From: Flavobacterium sp. CS20 | GTDB lineage: Bacteria > Bacteroidota > Bacteroidia > Flavobacteriales > Flavobacteriaceae | Reading direction: 5' to 3' | Length of the DNA: 64,000 nt | Assembly: GCF_018080005.1 (NCBI RefSeq) | Contig: NZ_CP073015.1 | Span: forward strand, 2,632,501-2,696,500 | In this document: positions 1-9,420 of the stretch, piece after piece | Layout: each line of letters opens with the position of its first letter | Position numbering within the stretch: the stretch's first letter is position 1 | Notes under the pieces: generated by a model | Seen by the model: only the letters and a program-made list of their open reading frames with translations | What the model was told of the DNA's origin: nothing | Database searches by the model: none | Program-made: the position numbers and the translations under genes

Positions 1-17
1 AAATATGGTTTGTAATA

Positions 18-476
18 TCACTTACCTAACTTCTCAGCAATCTTATCACAAGCCTGATCAAGCATTTCATAAACCCGTTTAAAACCATCAATGCCACCAG
101 TGTAAGGATCTGGAACGTCGCAGTTTTCACCAGGCAAAACTTCATTTAATATCAGATGAACTTTGTTGCGGTCGTTATCGTTTCTTGCCAAACTCAAGAC
201 GTCTTCGTAATTTGAATTATCCATCACATAAATGAGATCAAATCGGTCAAAATCTGAAACTTTAAATTGTCTGCATCGTTGGTCAGTGATATCTATATGG
301 TGTTCTTTAGCAATTTTTATAGAGCGTTCGTCAGGTTTTTGACCTACGTGATAGTCATCAGTACCTGCGGAGTCTATAAAAACTTTGTTGGTGTTGACTT
401 TGGTTTTTAAAATGCCTTCGGCGAGTGGCGAGCGACAAATATTTCCAAGGCACACCATAAGAATTTTAGTGTTCAT
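18..476 (-). CDS. Low-molecular-weight protein-tyrosine phosphatase
   Basis: Cytosolic phosphatase of 152 residues, the usual length for the LMW-PTP family, which removes phosphate from phosphotyrosine (in some bacteria from polysaccharide-export kinases). The P-loop CLGNICRS (residues 9-16) holds the nucleophilic Cys9 and Arg15, and the general-acid loop DPYTGG lies near residue 122. It lies four bases downstream of dnaA on the same strand, so the two are probably co-transcribed. The substrate cannot be inferred. The family is clear. Confidence 0.93.
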   Translation of the reverse strand: MNTKILMVCLGNICRSPLAEGILKTKVNTNKVFIDSAGTDDYHVGQKPDERSIKIAKEHHIDITDQRCRQFKVSDFDRFDLIYVMDNSNYEDVLSLARNDNDRNKVHLILNEVLPGENCDVPDPYTGGIDGFKRVYEMLDQACDKIAEKLGK

Positions 477-480
477 AAAT

Positions 481-1908
481 TTACTCTACTAAGCGTTTGT
501 CAAGGTCTTCAACAAATTTTTTGAATTGCTTGTCCGTTGAAGTTAAATTGCTAACGGTTTTACAAGCGTGCAGAACGGTAGCGTGATCTCTATCGCCAAT
601 TTGTTTACCAATGCTAGCCAGCGAAGCTTTGGTCATTTTTTTGGCAAAATACATTGCTATTTGTCTGGCTTGAACGATGTGTCGTTTACGGGTTTTAGAT
701 TGTAATGTGTCCGTATCCATTTGAAAATAACTGCTTACCACTTTTTGAATGTGGTCTATAGAAATTTCTTTTTTAGAATTGTGGACATAATTATCTACGA
801 TTTTTTTTGCCAAAATCAAATCCACCTCTTCTTTATTAAATGAAGAATGAGCGATTAAGGAGATAATAGCACCTTCAAGTTCTCTGATATTACTCTTGAT
901 GTTTTGGGCAACAAAATCTATAATGTCTTTACCTATTTCTACACCATCGCGATAGAGTTTGTTGCTAATGATTTTCTTACGGGTTTCGTAATCAGGTTTG
1001 AGCAATTCTGCTGATAAGCCCCATTTAAAACGTGATAGCAAGCGTTTTTCTATTTCTTGCATATCAACTGGTGCTTTATCACTGGTTAAAATGACTTGCT
1101 TGCCATTTTGATGTAAATGATTAAAAATATGGAAAAAAACATCTTGTGTGCCTTTTTTGCCCGACAGCAATTGAATGTCATCCACAATAAGTACATCAAT
1201 GACTTGATAGAAATGGATAAAGTCGTTTCTGGTGTTTTTCCTTACCGATTCTATATATTGTTGAGTAAATTTTTCAGCCGAAATGTAAAGCACAGTTTTG
1301 TTGGGGTGTTTGTCTTTAACATCAACACCAATAGCGTGAGCCAAATGTGTTTTGCCCAAACCTACACCACCAAAAACAAGTAGTGGATTAAAAGACGTGC
1401 CACCAGGTTTTGCCGAAACTGCTTTTTCTGCAGAACGAGCTAAACGGTTAGAATCGCCTTCAAGAAAATTATCAAAATTATAATTAGAATTGAGTTGTGA
1501 ATCAATTTTTAAATTTCTAATACCTGGTATGACAAAAGGATTTTTTAACTCGGGATTTTTTGTGTTAAGTGCCATATTAACGTCTTGAGAATTGACTTTG
1601 CTTCGCTGTGAACTTGGTATTTTTTCTGTAAAAGCTGGCTTTTTGCCCCTTGCATTTTCCATTCTTATCACATAAATAAGCTTAGCATAATCGCCTAAAG
1701 TTTTATTAAGTGCTACGCGAAGCAATTTGACGTAGTGTTCTTCAAGCCATTCATAAAAAAATTTAGAAGGCACTTGAATACTTAATGCGTTATCAGATAG
1801 CTTAACAGCTTTTATGGGCTCAAACCATGTTTTGTATGCTTGTGGTGTGATGTTATCTTCTATAAAAGACAAACAATTTTCCCAAACTGATTCCGCAGTT
1901 TTATTCAT
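481..1908 (-). CDS. dnaA: Chromosomal replication initiator protein DnaA
   Basis: DnaA (475 residues, typical) binds DnaA boxes at oriC and opens the duplex. Visible parts in order: N-terminal DnaB-interacting domain (WENCLSFIEDNITPQAYKTW), a short linker, the AAA+ domain with Walker A GGVGLGKTH (about residues 179-187) and Walker B VLIVDDIQ, then the C-terminal helix-turn-helix with the signature DRDHATVLHACKTV that reads the DnaA box. The gene is divergent from the thioesterase at 2083 across about 170 AT-rich bases. I saw no cluster of DnaA boxes there, so oriC need not be adjacent. Intact. Confidence 0.98.
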   Translation of the reverse strand: MNKTAESVWENCLSFIEDNITPQAYKTWFEPIKAVKLSDNALSIQVPSKFFYEWLEEHYVKLLRVALNKTLGDYAKLIYVIRMENARGKKPAFTEKIPSSQRSKVNSQDVNMALNTKNPELKNPFVIPGIRNLKIDSQLNSNYNFDNFLEGDSNRLARSAEKAVSAKPGGTSFNPLLVFGGVGLGKTHLAHAIGVDVKDKHPNKTVLYISAEKFTQQYIESVRKNTRNDFIHFYQVIDVLIVDDIQLLSGKKGTQDVFFHIFNHLHQNGKQVILTSDKAPVDMQEIEKRLLSRFKWGLSAELLKPDYETRKKIISNKLYRDGVEIGKDIIDFVAQNIKSNIRELEGAIISLIAHSSFNKEEVDLILAKKIVDNYVHNSKKEISIDHIQKVVSSYFQMDTDTLQSKTRKRHIVQARQIAMYFAKKMTKASLASIGKQIGDRDHATVLHACKTVSNLTSTDKQFKKFVEDLDKRLVE

Positions 1909-2082
1909 AATTAATCTTAAATTTACAATTTTTGGAGGTGAAAATTACCCCGTTTTGATATGGCAAATATGTGAACAAATCATTTCATAAAAAAATAAAA
2001 TTGCTATTGAATTTTAAGTTTTTTTTGCCTATACAAAACTTTTATAAAAATAGAAAAATAAAAGTTATTAACGTTATAAAAC

Positions 2083-2472
2083 ATGGAATATTTATATAAA
2101 ATCCGCTATGCAGAAACCGACCAAATGGGTGTGGTTCATCATGCCAATTACTTGCTATACTTAGAACAAGCAAGGATTGAATGGCTCGAAAAAAAGGGTG
2201 TAAAATACTCCAATTTAGAACAAGATGGCATAATGCTACCTGTTTATAAAATTGAAATAGATTATAAAAAACCTTTGGTGTTTGGCGGTAGCGTTAAGGT
2301 TCAAGTTGAATGCTCAAAAACTCCCGATGTCAAGATTGGATTTGACTATAAATTATTAAATGACGCTGATGAAATTGTTGCGACGGCAAAAGTGATTTTA
2401 GTTTTTATATCCGCACAAACTCGCAGACCTATAAGATGTCCAAAATACTTATTTGAAATTTTGACAACTTAA
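2083..2472 (+). CDS. YbgC/FadM-type acyl-CoA thioesterase
   Basis: Hotdog-fold thioesterase of 129 residues. The N-terminal segment YAETDQMGVVHHANYL has the conserved Asp and the His-containing turn of the 4-hydroxybenzoyl-CoA thioesterase/YbgC family, which hydrolyse acyl-CoA thioesters in the cytosol. Substrate chain length is not predictable. It stands alone between divergent dnaA and convergent parE. The start ATG at 2083 begins the conserved hotdog strand directly, so no upstream start is needed. Confidence 0.88.
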   Translation: MEYLYKIRYAETDQMGVVHHANYLLYLEQARIEWLEKKGVKYSNLEQDGIMLPVYKIEIDYKKPLVFGGSVKVQVECSKTPDVKIGFDYKLLNDADEIVATAKVILVFISAQTRRPIRCPKYLFEILTT

Positions 2473-2541
2473 GCCAATTTTAGGACGAGTCGATTAAATG
2501 CTATTATAATTTTATAGCCTAAACATTGTAGTGGAGAATGT

Positions 2542-4416
2542 TTAAGCTTCAATTTCCTCTTCAAGATCTTCCACCAAATCAATTTCTAACCTAAGATTGT
2601 CAATGATAAACTCTTGACGGTCAGGTGTGTTTTTGCCCATATAAAATTTTAAAATCTCTTCGATGCTTTTGTTTTTGTCAAGCATAATTGGATCAAGACG
2701 GATATCGTCACCGATAAAGTTTTTAAACTCATCAGGCGAAATTTCACCCAGACCTTTGAAACGTGTGATTTCTGGGTTTTTGCCGAGTTTTTTTATCGCT
2801 TCTCTTCGCTCATCTTCAGAGTAGCAATAAATGGTTTCCTTTTTATTTCTAACTCTAAATAAAGGTGTCTGCAAAATATACAAATGCCCTTCACGAATCA
2901 CTTCTGGAAAAAACTGCAAAAAGAACGTGATGATCAACAAGCGAATATGCATGCCATCTACATCGGCATCGGTGGCAATCACAATATTGTTGTAGCGCAA
3001 ATCTTCAAGCAGATCTTCAATGTTTAAAGCGGCTTGAAGCAAGTTGAATTCTTCATTTTCGTAAACAATTTTTTTGCTTAAACCATAACTATTCAAAGGC
3101 TTTCCTTTCAAGCTAAATACTGCCTGAGTATTCACATCACGAGATTTGGTAATGCTTCCACTCGCCGAATCGCCCTCAGTGATAAACAATGTGGTTTCTA
3201 AGTTTCCTGCTTTTGAAGTATCGCCCAAATGAATGCGACAATCTCTTAATTTCTTATTGTGCAAACTCGCTTTTTTAGCTCGTTCTTTTGCCAATTTTCT
3301 GATGCCAGATAAGTCTTTTCGTTCTTTTTCGGCTTGAAAAATTTTGCGTTGAAGTTTTTCTGCTGTTTCTGGATTTTTGTGCAAGTGATTGTCTAATTTT
3401 CGCTTGACAAAATCCAAAATATAAGTTCTTACCGTTGGCAATTCGCCACCCATATCGGTTGAGCCAAGTTTGGTTTTTGTTTGACTTTCAAAAACGGGTT
3501 CCATCACTTTAATGCTTACCGTCTTTGCAATAGATTTTCTAATGTCGCCAGGGTCGTATTGTTTGCCGTAAAAATCTCGAATGGTTTTTACGATAGCTTC
3601 TTTAAAAGCGGTCAAGTGCGTGCCACCTTGAGTGGTGTGTTGACCATTCACAAACGAATGATATTCCTCGCTATATTGGGCTTTGCTAAAGGTCATCGCC
3701 ACCTCAATATCTTCACCTCGCAAATGTATGATTGGAAATAGTCGATCTTCAGTTCTAATATTGTCACTCAACAAATCCTTTAAACCATCTTCAGAATAAA
3801 ACTTCTGTCCATTAAAAACTATGGTCAATCCAGGATTGAGATACACATAATTTTTAAGCATTTTTTCCACATATTCACTGCGGTAATTGTATTTCTTAAA
3901 AATTTCAGTATCAGGCACAAAAGTTACTTTCGTACCGCGTCGGCGAGAGGTTTCGTCTAAGTCTTCTTTGTTTTTAAGCTCGCCCAATTCAAACTCGGCT
4001 ACTACCGATTTATTATCCCGATTAGACTCTACTCTAAAATATTCAGACAACGCATTCACCGCCTTTGTTCCAACACCATTCAGCCCCACCGATTTTTTAA
4101 AAGCCTTGGTGTCATATTTTCCGCCCGTATTCATTTTAGACACCACATCAACCACTTTGCCCAACGGAATGCCACGACCGTAATCTCGCACAATCACACG
4201 GTTATTTTGAATAGACACCTCAATGGTTTTGCCCACGCCCATCACATATTCATCAATCGAGTTGTCCAAAACTTCTTTCAGCAAAATATAAATGCCATCA
4301 TCCGCACTCGAGCCGTCGCCAAGTTTGCCGATATACATTCCAGGACGCATGCGGATGTGCTCTTTCCAGTCCAGCGATTTAATATTATCTTCCGTGTAAG
4401 CCGTTTCTTTAACCAT
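2542..4416 (-). CDS. parE: DNA topoisomerase IV subunit B
   Basis: ATPase subunit of topoisomerase IV, which decatenates daughter chromosomes with ParC. The GHKL ATPase domain comes first ([35 protein letters not shown]), followed by the TOPRIM domain with TEGDSASG and the metal-binding [10 protein letters not shown]. The open frame extends upstream, but ATG at 4416 ([17 protein letters not shown]) gives the normal N-terminus of 624 residues ahead of the conserved [12 protein letters not shown] chose ParE over GyrB because of the short length and the [14 protein letters not shown] start. parC is not in the window. A dispersed repeat begins about 70 bp upstream of the start. Confidence 0.93.
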   Translation of the reverse strand: MVKETAYTEDNIKSLDWKEHIRMRPGMYIGKLGDGSSADDGIYILLKEVLDNSIDEYVMGVGKTIEVSIQNNRVIVRDYGRGIPLGKVVDVVSKMNTGGKYDTKAFKKSVGLNGVGTKAVNALSEYFRVESNRDNKSVVAEFELGELKNKEDLDETSRRRGTKVTFVPDTEIFKKYNYRSEYVEKMLKNYVYLNPGLTIVFNGQKFYSEDGLKDLLSDNIRTEDRLFPIIHLRGEDIEVAMTFSKAQYSEEYHSFVNGQHTTQGGTHLTAFKEAIVKTIRDFYGKQYDPGDIRKSIAKTVSIKVMEPVFESQTKTKLGSTDMGGELPTVRTYILDFVKRKLDNHLHKNPETAEKLQRKIFQAEKERKDLSGIRKLAKERAKKASLHNKKLRDCRIHLGDTSKAGNLETTLFITEGDSASGSITKSRDVNTQAVFSLKGKPLNSYGLSKKIVYENEEFNLLQAALNIEDLLEDLRYNNIVIATDADVDGMHIRLLIITFFLQFFPEVIREGHLYILQTPLFRVRNKKETIYCYSEDERREAIKKLGKNPEITRFKGLGEISPDEFKNFIGDDIRLDPIMLDKNKSIEEILKFYMGKNTPDRQEFIIDNLRLEIDLVEDLEEEIEA

Positions 4417-4485
4417 CAAATCAAATTTTAATGCCAAGATAAGACATGTTTTTAAAATCACGAAATTTCAAAATATATAATTTGG

Positions 4486-4590
4486 GGCTTCCGTCGCTCC
4501 AAAGTCGCATCGGCGGGCTTTCGGCAGTCGCTTTGCCACGCTTATGGCGTGGCAAGAGCTCCGACAATGCCTCAATCCCTAAGCCAGACC
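4486..4590. repeat. Dispersed repeat, copy A (second copy at 45891)
   Basis: A GC-richer block of about 105 bp in an AT-rich gap. Its right-hand two thirds (from GGGCTTTCGGCAGTCGCTTT to CCTCAATCCCTAAGCCAG) is nearly identical to 45938-46003 in the same orientation. It contains the perfect stem GCCACGC/GCGTGGC with loop TTATG. Both copies lie about 70-75 bp upstream of a minus-strand start codon (parE here, leuS there). The rest of the gap 4591-4736 is AT-rich and holds nothing else I can support. Confidence 0.85.
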
Positions 4591-4736
4591 AACATAGAAT
4601 GGACGGTTGTTATTGTCACTTTGTTAACTAACACAAAAAATTATATTTTAAAGAAATATCAATAATTTGCCAATAACTTTACATAATTCTATAAAAACCC
4701 TTATTTTTAGACTTCAATTTAAAGATATTACATTCT

Positions 4737-5939
4737 ATGAATTCATATATTATTGACGGTATCAGAACACCTATTGGAAATTACAAAGGCACACTTTCAC
4801 CCGTTCGTACCGACGATTTAGGGGCTTTAGTTATCAACGAAATAGTCAATCGAAATAATAACATACCAAAACATGCTTTTGATGATGTCATTTTAGGTTG
4901 TGCCAATCAAGCTGGCGAAGACAATCGAAATGTAGCACGAATGTGTTTATTGTTAGCAGGCTTGCCGTATTCAGTCCCAGGTGAAACGGTTAACCGCTTG
5001 TGTAGTAGTGGTTTATCAGCAATTATTCATGCCCATCGTGCCATAAAAACAGGCGATGGAGATTTGTTTATTTCAGGTGGCGTAGAACACATGACGCGTG
5101 GAATGTTTGCTATATCCAAAACCTCTTCGGCTTACGGAAATGACGCTAAACTCTACGATACCAGTTTTGGCTGGCGATTTGTCAACCCAAAAATGCAAGA
5201 AATGTATGGCACCGACGGTATGGGTATGACCGCTGAAAACCTTGTTGATATTCATAAAATATCTCGTGAAGACCAAGACGAGTTTGCTTATAACAGTCAA
5301 ATGAAAGCTACAAAAGCTCAACAAAATGGTCGATTAGCAAAAGAAATTATTGAAGTCAAAATCCCTCAGCTTAAAAAAGACCCAATCATTTTTAAAGACG
5401 ACGAGTTTATAAAACCACAGACCAAACCTGAAATTTTAGCCAAGTTAAGACCAGCTTTTCGTAAAAACGGAAGTGTTACCGCTGGCAATTCCTCAGGTTT
5501 AAATGATGGAGCAGCGGCAACAATTATAGCTTCAGACAAAGCCGTAAAACAATACGGTTTAAAACCCAAAGCCAAAATATTAAGTTCAGCCGTAGTCGGT
5601 GTTGAACCCAGAATTATGGGCATTGGACCCGTTGAAGCTTCAAACAAAGCTTTAAAAAAAGCAGGTTTGAGTCTAACAGATATGGACATTATTGAGCTTA
5701 ACGAAGCCTTTGCAAGACAATCTTTGGCTTGCATACGTGCTTGGGGTCTAAAAGACAACGACCCACGTATCAATCCCAATGGTGGTGCCATAGCCATCGG
5801 TCATCCACTTGGCGTCACAGGGGCAAGACTCGCCAATACCGCCGCCTTAGAATTAGAACAAACCCAAAAAAAATACGCCCTAATCACTATGTGTGTCGGT
5901 GTCGGACAAGGCTACGCCTGTGTAATTGAGAGATGCTGA
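4737..5939 (+). CDS. Acetyl-CoA acetyltransferase / 3-oxoadipyl-CoA thiolase
   Basis: Thiolase of 400 residues that cleaves 3-oxoacyl-CoA with CoA. The acyl-enzyme cysteine is in NRLCSSGLSAI (about residue 90). The C-terminal catalytic motifs are NEAFARQSLA, GGAIAIGHPLGVTGAR and the Cys in TMCVGVGQG. The closest resemblance is to the PcaF/PaaJ subgroup, and paaZ downstream supports a role in phenylacetate breakdown. The last residue and the TGA stop lie inside the repeat array that starts at 5892, so the natural C-terminus has been joined to repeat DNA. Intact. Confidence 0.9.
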   Translation: MNSYIIDGIRTPIGNYKGTLSPVRTDDLGALVINEIVNRNNNIPKHAFDDVILGCANQAGEDNRNVARMCLLLAGLPYSVPGETVNRLCSSGLSAIIHAHRAIKTGDGDLFISGGVEHMTRGMFAISKTSSAYGNDAKLYDTSFGWRFVNPKMQEMYGTDGMGMTAENLVDIHKISREDQDEFAYNSQMKATKAQQNGRLAKEIIEVKIPQLKKDPIIFKDDEFIKPQTKPEILAKLRPAFRKNGSVTAGNSSGLNDGAAATIIASDKAVKQYGLKPKAKILSSAVVGVEPRIMGIGPVEASNKALKKAGLSLTDMDIIELNEAFARQSLACIRAWGLKDNDPRINPNGGAIAIGHPLGVTGARLANTAALELEQTQKKYALITMCVGVGQGYACVIERC

Positions 5940-6140
5940 GCGTAGCGAAGTCCCGAGAGCGAAGCGATTCGGGATGTGTCGGTGTCGGACAAGGCTACGC
6001 CTGTGTAATTGAGAGATGCTGAGCGTAGCGAAGTCCCGAGAGCGAAGCGATTCGGGATGTGTCGGTGTCGGACAAGGCTACGCCTGTGTAATTGAGAGAT
6101 GCTGAGCGCAACGAAGTCCAGAGAACAAAGAGATTCGGGG
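5892..6140. repeat. 83-bp tandem repeat, three copies, overlapping the thiolase 3' end
   Basis: Three head-to-tail copies with an exact period of 83 bp (units begin at 5892, 5975 and 6058). The first two are essentially identical; the third has several substitutions in its second half. Each unit consists of the last ~45 bp of the thiolase gene (encoding GVGQGYACVIER) plus a 39-bp palindromic element. The duplication therefore carried a gene fragment with it. Confidence 0.95.
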
Positions 6141-6179
6141 CTGAGCGCAGCGAAGTCCAGAGAGCAGAGCGATTCGGGA
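5936..6179. repeat. 39-bp semi-palindromic elements, four copies
   Basis: Elements at 5936, 6019, 6102 and 6141, each starting CTGAGCGyAryGAAGTCC and ending near AGCGATTCGGGA. The core TCCCGA...TCGGGA forms a hairpin with AGCGAAGC in the loop region. Copies three and four abut directly and are the most diverged. A partial fifth (AGAGCATAGCGATG) follows at about 6187. The remaining bases to 6309 are AT-rich and could hold the promoter of the toxin-antitoxin pair; nothing specific was seen. Confidence 0.85.
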
Positions 6180-6309
6180 AAGTTCCAAGAGCATAGCGAT
6201 GTATAATTTAAAGAAAACGAATTTTAAAACGATCTCGATGTTTAAAAAATATTTATAAATTATATTTATATTTTTTAAATATGATTTATATTTGAATAAA
6301 TGCAATATT

Positions 6310-6558
6310 ATGGCAACTTATACTTCAACACTACCTGACAAGTTATTGGCAGAATTAGACCAAACCGCCAAACAGCTTAAAATTCCAAAAAATAAGTTGA
6401 TTGAAAAAGCTATAAGCTTTTATCTTGAACAAATGGATAAAGCGACTTATAAAGCTTCATTTCAAAGAGCCTCTAAAGATCCAGATATGATAGAAATGGC
6501 CGAAGAAGGTCTACAGGATTATGTAGAAATGCTTGAAAAATTTGACAATGAAGATTAG
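6310..6558 (+). CDS. Ribbon-helix-helix antitoxin
   Basis: A small acidic protein of 82 residues. The first ~45 residues (TLPDKLLAELDQTAKQLKI, then NKLIEKAISFYLEQ) have the beta-strand-helix-helix spacing of CopG/RHH DNA-binding domains, and the acidic C-terminal half would wrap the toxin. ATG at 6310 is preferred over an in-frame TTG at 6292 because the RHH strand starts there. The gene overlaps the MazF-type toxin by 11 bp, the classical antitoxin-first arrangement, and such pairs normally autoregulate. It lies between two catabolic genes, next to the repeat array. Confidence 0.85.
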   Translation: MATYTSTLPDKLLAELDQTAKQLKIPKNKLIEKAISFYLEQMDKATYKASFQRASKDPDMIEMAEEGLQDYVEMLEKFDNED

Positions 6559-6886
6559 ACAATCAGAAATTTGGCAAGTCTATTTTGATCCAGTTGTAGG
6601 AAACGAACAAGCTGGTAATAGACCTGCAATAGTCGTTAGTGGGAATACTATGAACAAATATTTTAATGTGTTATTAGTATGTCCATTAACTTCATCTTTA
6701 AAAAATTACAAAGGTCATCCTATTATCAAACCATCGCCAGAAAATGGTCTTCAAGCTACTTCAGAAGCTTTGGTTTTTCATATTCGCTCAATTTCTAAAA
6801 AGCGGTTTAAGAAAAAAATTGGACAAATAAACCAAACCGAATTAGGCAAAATAAAAAATACTTTAAATAAACTTTTAGATTATTAA
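6548..6886 (+). CDS. MazF/PemK-family endoribonuclease toxin
   Basis: 112 residues from ATG 6548. Recognisable MazF features are the N-terminal QSEIWQVYFDPVVGNEQ strand-loop, GNRPAIVVS (the RPxxV segment of the active site), and VCPLTSSL with the conserved Thr-Ser of the catalytic pocket. The family cleaves mRNA at short sequence motifs and is held inactive by the preceding antitoxin. A TTG at 6533 could extend it by five residues, but ATG 6548 gives the standard MazF N-terminus. It appears intact. Confidence 0.9.
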   Translation: MKIRQSEIWQVYFDPVVGNEQAGNRPAIVVSGNTMNKYFNVLLVCPLTSSLKNYKGHPIIKPSPENGLQATSEALVFHIRSISKKRFKKKIGQINQTELGKIKNTLNKLLDY

Positions 6887-6904
6887 TTTCATTTAAAAAC
6901 AACT

Positions 6905-9414
6905 ATGCAAACCACACAAAGTTATATCAAAGGACAATGGACGCAGGGTCAAGGAGATGGTCAACCTATCTATGACGCTGCAGCAGAGAACATTTTACCA
7001 ATATCAATATAGAAGGATTTGATATTCCTGAAGTTTTAGCTTACGGGCGAAAACACAATAAAAGTTTGAGTCAAATGACCTTTCAGGAACGTGGATTAAT
7101 GCTAAAAAAACTCGCTTTTTATCTTCAAAAAAAACGAAGAGATTTATATGAAGTCAGCTATCGCACAGGAGCTACCAAACGCGATTCTTGGTTTGATATT
7201 GACGGCGGTATCGGCAACTTATTTGCCAATGCTTCGTTGAGAAAACTTTTTCCCAATTCACCTTTTGATGTGGAAGGCGACCCGATAGATTTGTCTCGTG
7301 GCGGTCGATTTATGGCACATCATATTCTTGTGCCAAAAGAAGGTGTGGCAGTGCATATCAATGCGTTTAATTTTCCTGTTTGGGGAATGTTAGAAAAATG
7401 TGCGGTCAATTGGATGGCTGGCGTACCAGCCGTGGTTTTGCCAGCACCACAATCAGCCTATTTGACCGAAGCAACTGTAAAACACATCATTGCATCAGGT
7501 ATTTTGCCCGAAGGTGCACTTCAACTGATTAGTGGCACGGCAAAAAATATTTTAGACAGTGTTCAATCTCAAGATATCGTGACGTTTACTGGCTCAGCTT
7601 CTACAGGTAAATTGCTTAAAAATCATCCGCAATTACTCGAAGAGTCCGTGCCGTTTACGATGGAAGCTGATTCGCTTAATGCTAGTATTCTCGGTGAAGA
7701 TGCCAAATTAGGCACGCCAGAATTTGATTTATTTATCAAAGAAGTTCGCAATGAAATGACTGTGAAGTGTGGTCAAAAATGTACTGCCATTCGCCGTATT
7801 ATTGTACCTGAAAATTTGATAGATGATGTGCAAAAGGCTTTAAGTCAAGCTTTAGACAAAGTTACGATTGGCGACCCACGTTTAAAAGAAGTTCGGATGG
7901 GTTGTTTGGTGGATAAGCAACAACTGGAAAGTGTAAAATCTCAAGTTGAAAAAATCACCAAAACTGCAGAAATGGTTTATGGTGATTTTGAAAGCACCAA
8001 ACTTATTAATGCTGATTTTGAAAAAGGTGCATTTATCAAACCTATTTTATTAAGAGAAAACGAACCTTTTAAAAACGAAGCCGCTCATACAACAGAAGCT
8101 TTTGGAATTGTAAGTACCTTGATGCCATATAAAACGATTGATGAAGCTGTAGAGCTATCAAAAAAAGGTAAAGGCTCTTTGGTGAGCTCAATTTTTACCA
8201 ACGATGATAAAATTGCTACAGCTTATACCATTCAAGCAGCATCTCACCACGGTCGAATTTTAGCGATTAACAGAGAATCAGCCAAACAAAGTACGGGTCA
8301 CGGCTCGCCATTGCCAAATTTGGTTCACGGTGGACCAGGTCGTGCCGGTGGTGGAGAAGAAATGGGCGGTAAACGCGGGATTAAGCATTTTATGCAACGT
8401 TGTGCCATTCAAGGCAGTCCAACAACATTAACCGAAATCACAGGTATTTATCAACCTAAATCGGCTTATAAGGCGTCAAAAAAACATCCTTTTGCTTACC
8501 ATTGGGAAGACATTCAGCCTGGTATGTCGCTTGAAACGCATAAACGCACTTTAACCGATTCGGACATCATTAATTTTGGAAATTTAACTTGGGATCACTT
8601 TTATGCTCACACTGATATCACTTCACTTGAAGGTAGTATTTTTGAAAAACGCACAGCTCACGGCTATTTCATCATATCAGTCTTTGCAGGATTGTTTGTT
8701 TATCCCAACAAAGGACCCGTTGCCGCCAATTACGGACTCGATGATATTAGGTTTTTAAGACCTTTGTACCATAATGATACCATTTATGTGCGATTAACTT
8801 GTAAACAAAAAGTTGATCGAGAGCCAAAAGGTAAGGAGTTGCCTAGCGGAATCATTAAGTGGTATGTTGAAGTTTTTGATGCGATGGAAGACGATCCCGA
8901 AGACAAATTAGTTGCCGTGGCGACGATACTCACTATGGTTCAAAAAAAGCAAACCACTTTTCCTGAAATAAGTCGGAATTATTTAGAAGAAAAATTAAAA
9001 CTACTCAAGCCTGACACCAAACCCAAATGGGGAATGATGACGGCTCAACATATGATTGAGCATTTAGAATACGGTTTAAAAATAGCCAAAGGCGATATTC
9101 AAGATTTTGAAATAGCTACTCCAGAAGATCATCTTGATAAAGTTCAGGAAACTTTGTATAATTATGAAAAAATGCCAAAAAATTATAAGATGCCATTGAT
9201 GAATGAAGGAAAGTTAGAAGACTTGCAACACGGTGATTTAACAACGGCAAAAGAAGCCTTATTAAAAGCTTATGACAAATTTCATCTTTATTTTAAGGAA
9301 AACCCAGATGCTATTACTAAAAATGCGGTATTTGGAGAACTCAACTATTTTGAATGGAAACTCTTAAACCGTAAACATTTTCATCATCACTTTGAGCAGT
9401 TTGGATTGGTCTAA
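6905..9414 (+). pseudogene. paaZ: PaaZ: ALDH-MaoC-DUF1569 fusion, frameshifted near the 5' end
   Basis: Bifunctional enzyme that opens the oxepin-CoA ring and oxidises the resulting aldehyde in phenylacetate degradation. Translation from ATG 6905 gives the normal PaaZ N-terminus (SYIKGQWTQGQGDGQPIYDA) but meets a stop at 7010; the rest continues in another frame from about 6988, so one base appears lost between 6980 and 6990. The main frame (open to 9414) has the aldehyde dehydrogenase domain with catalytic Cys in TVKCGQKCTAI, then a MaoC hotdog (WDHFYAHTD, AHGYF), and a C-terminal ~130-residue DinB-like/DUF1569 segment (MTAQHMIEHLEYGL, HHHFEQFG) absent from the E. coli protein. Apart from this single lesion it looks functional. 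Confidence 0.88.
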
Positions 9415-9420
9415 ATATAT

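Noticed and set aside
1909..2082. Possible oriC upstream of dnaA
   Set aside because: The gap is AT-rich, but I found no cluster of TTATNCACA-like boxes, so there is nothing to support an origin.
2542..4461. Longer parE start at 4461
   Set aside because: The extra 15 residues are unlike any ParE N-terminus; the family sequence begins at ATG 4416.
4446..4631. Small gene of 61 codons
   Set aside because: It is a chance frame through dispersed repeat copy A, with no similarity or start context.
5892..6180. CRISPR or VNTR-coded protein
   Set aside because: There are only three units without variable spacers, and the reading frame closes at the thiolase stop; the minus-strand frame 6078-6305 is a shadow of the repeats.
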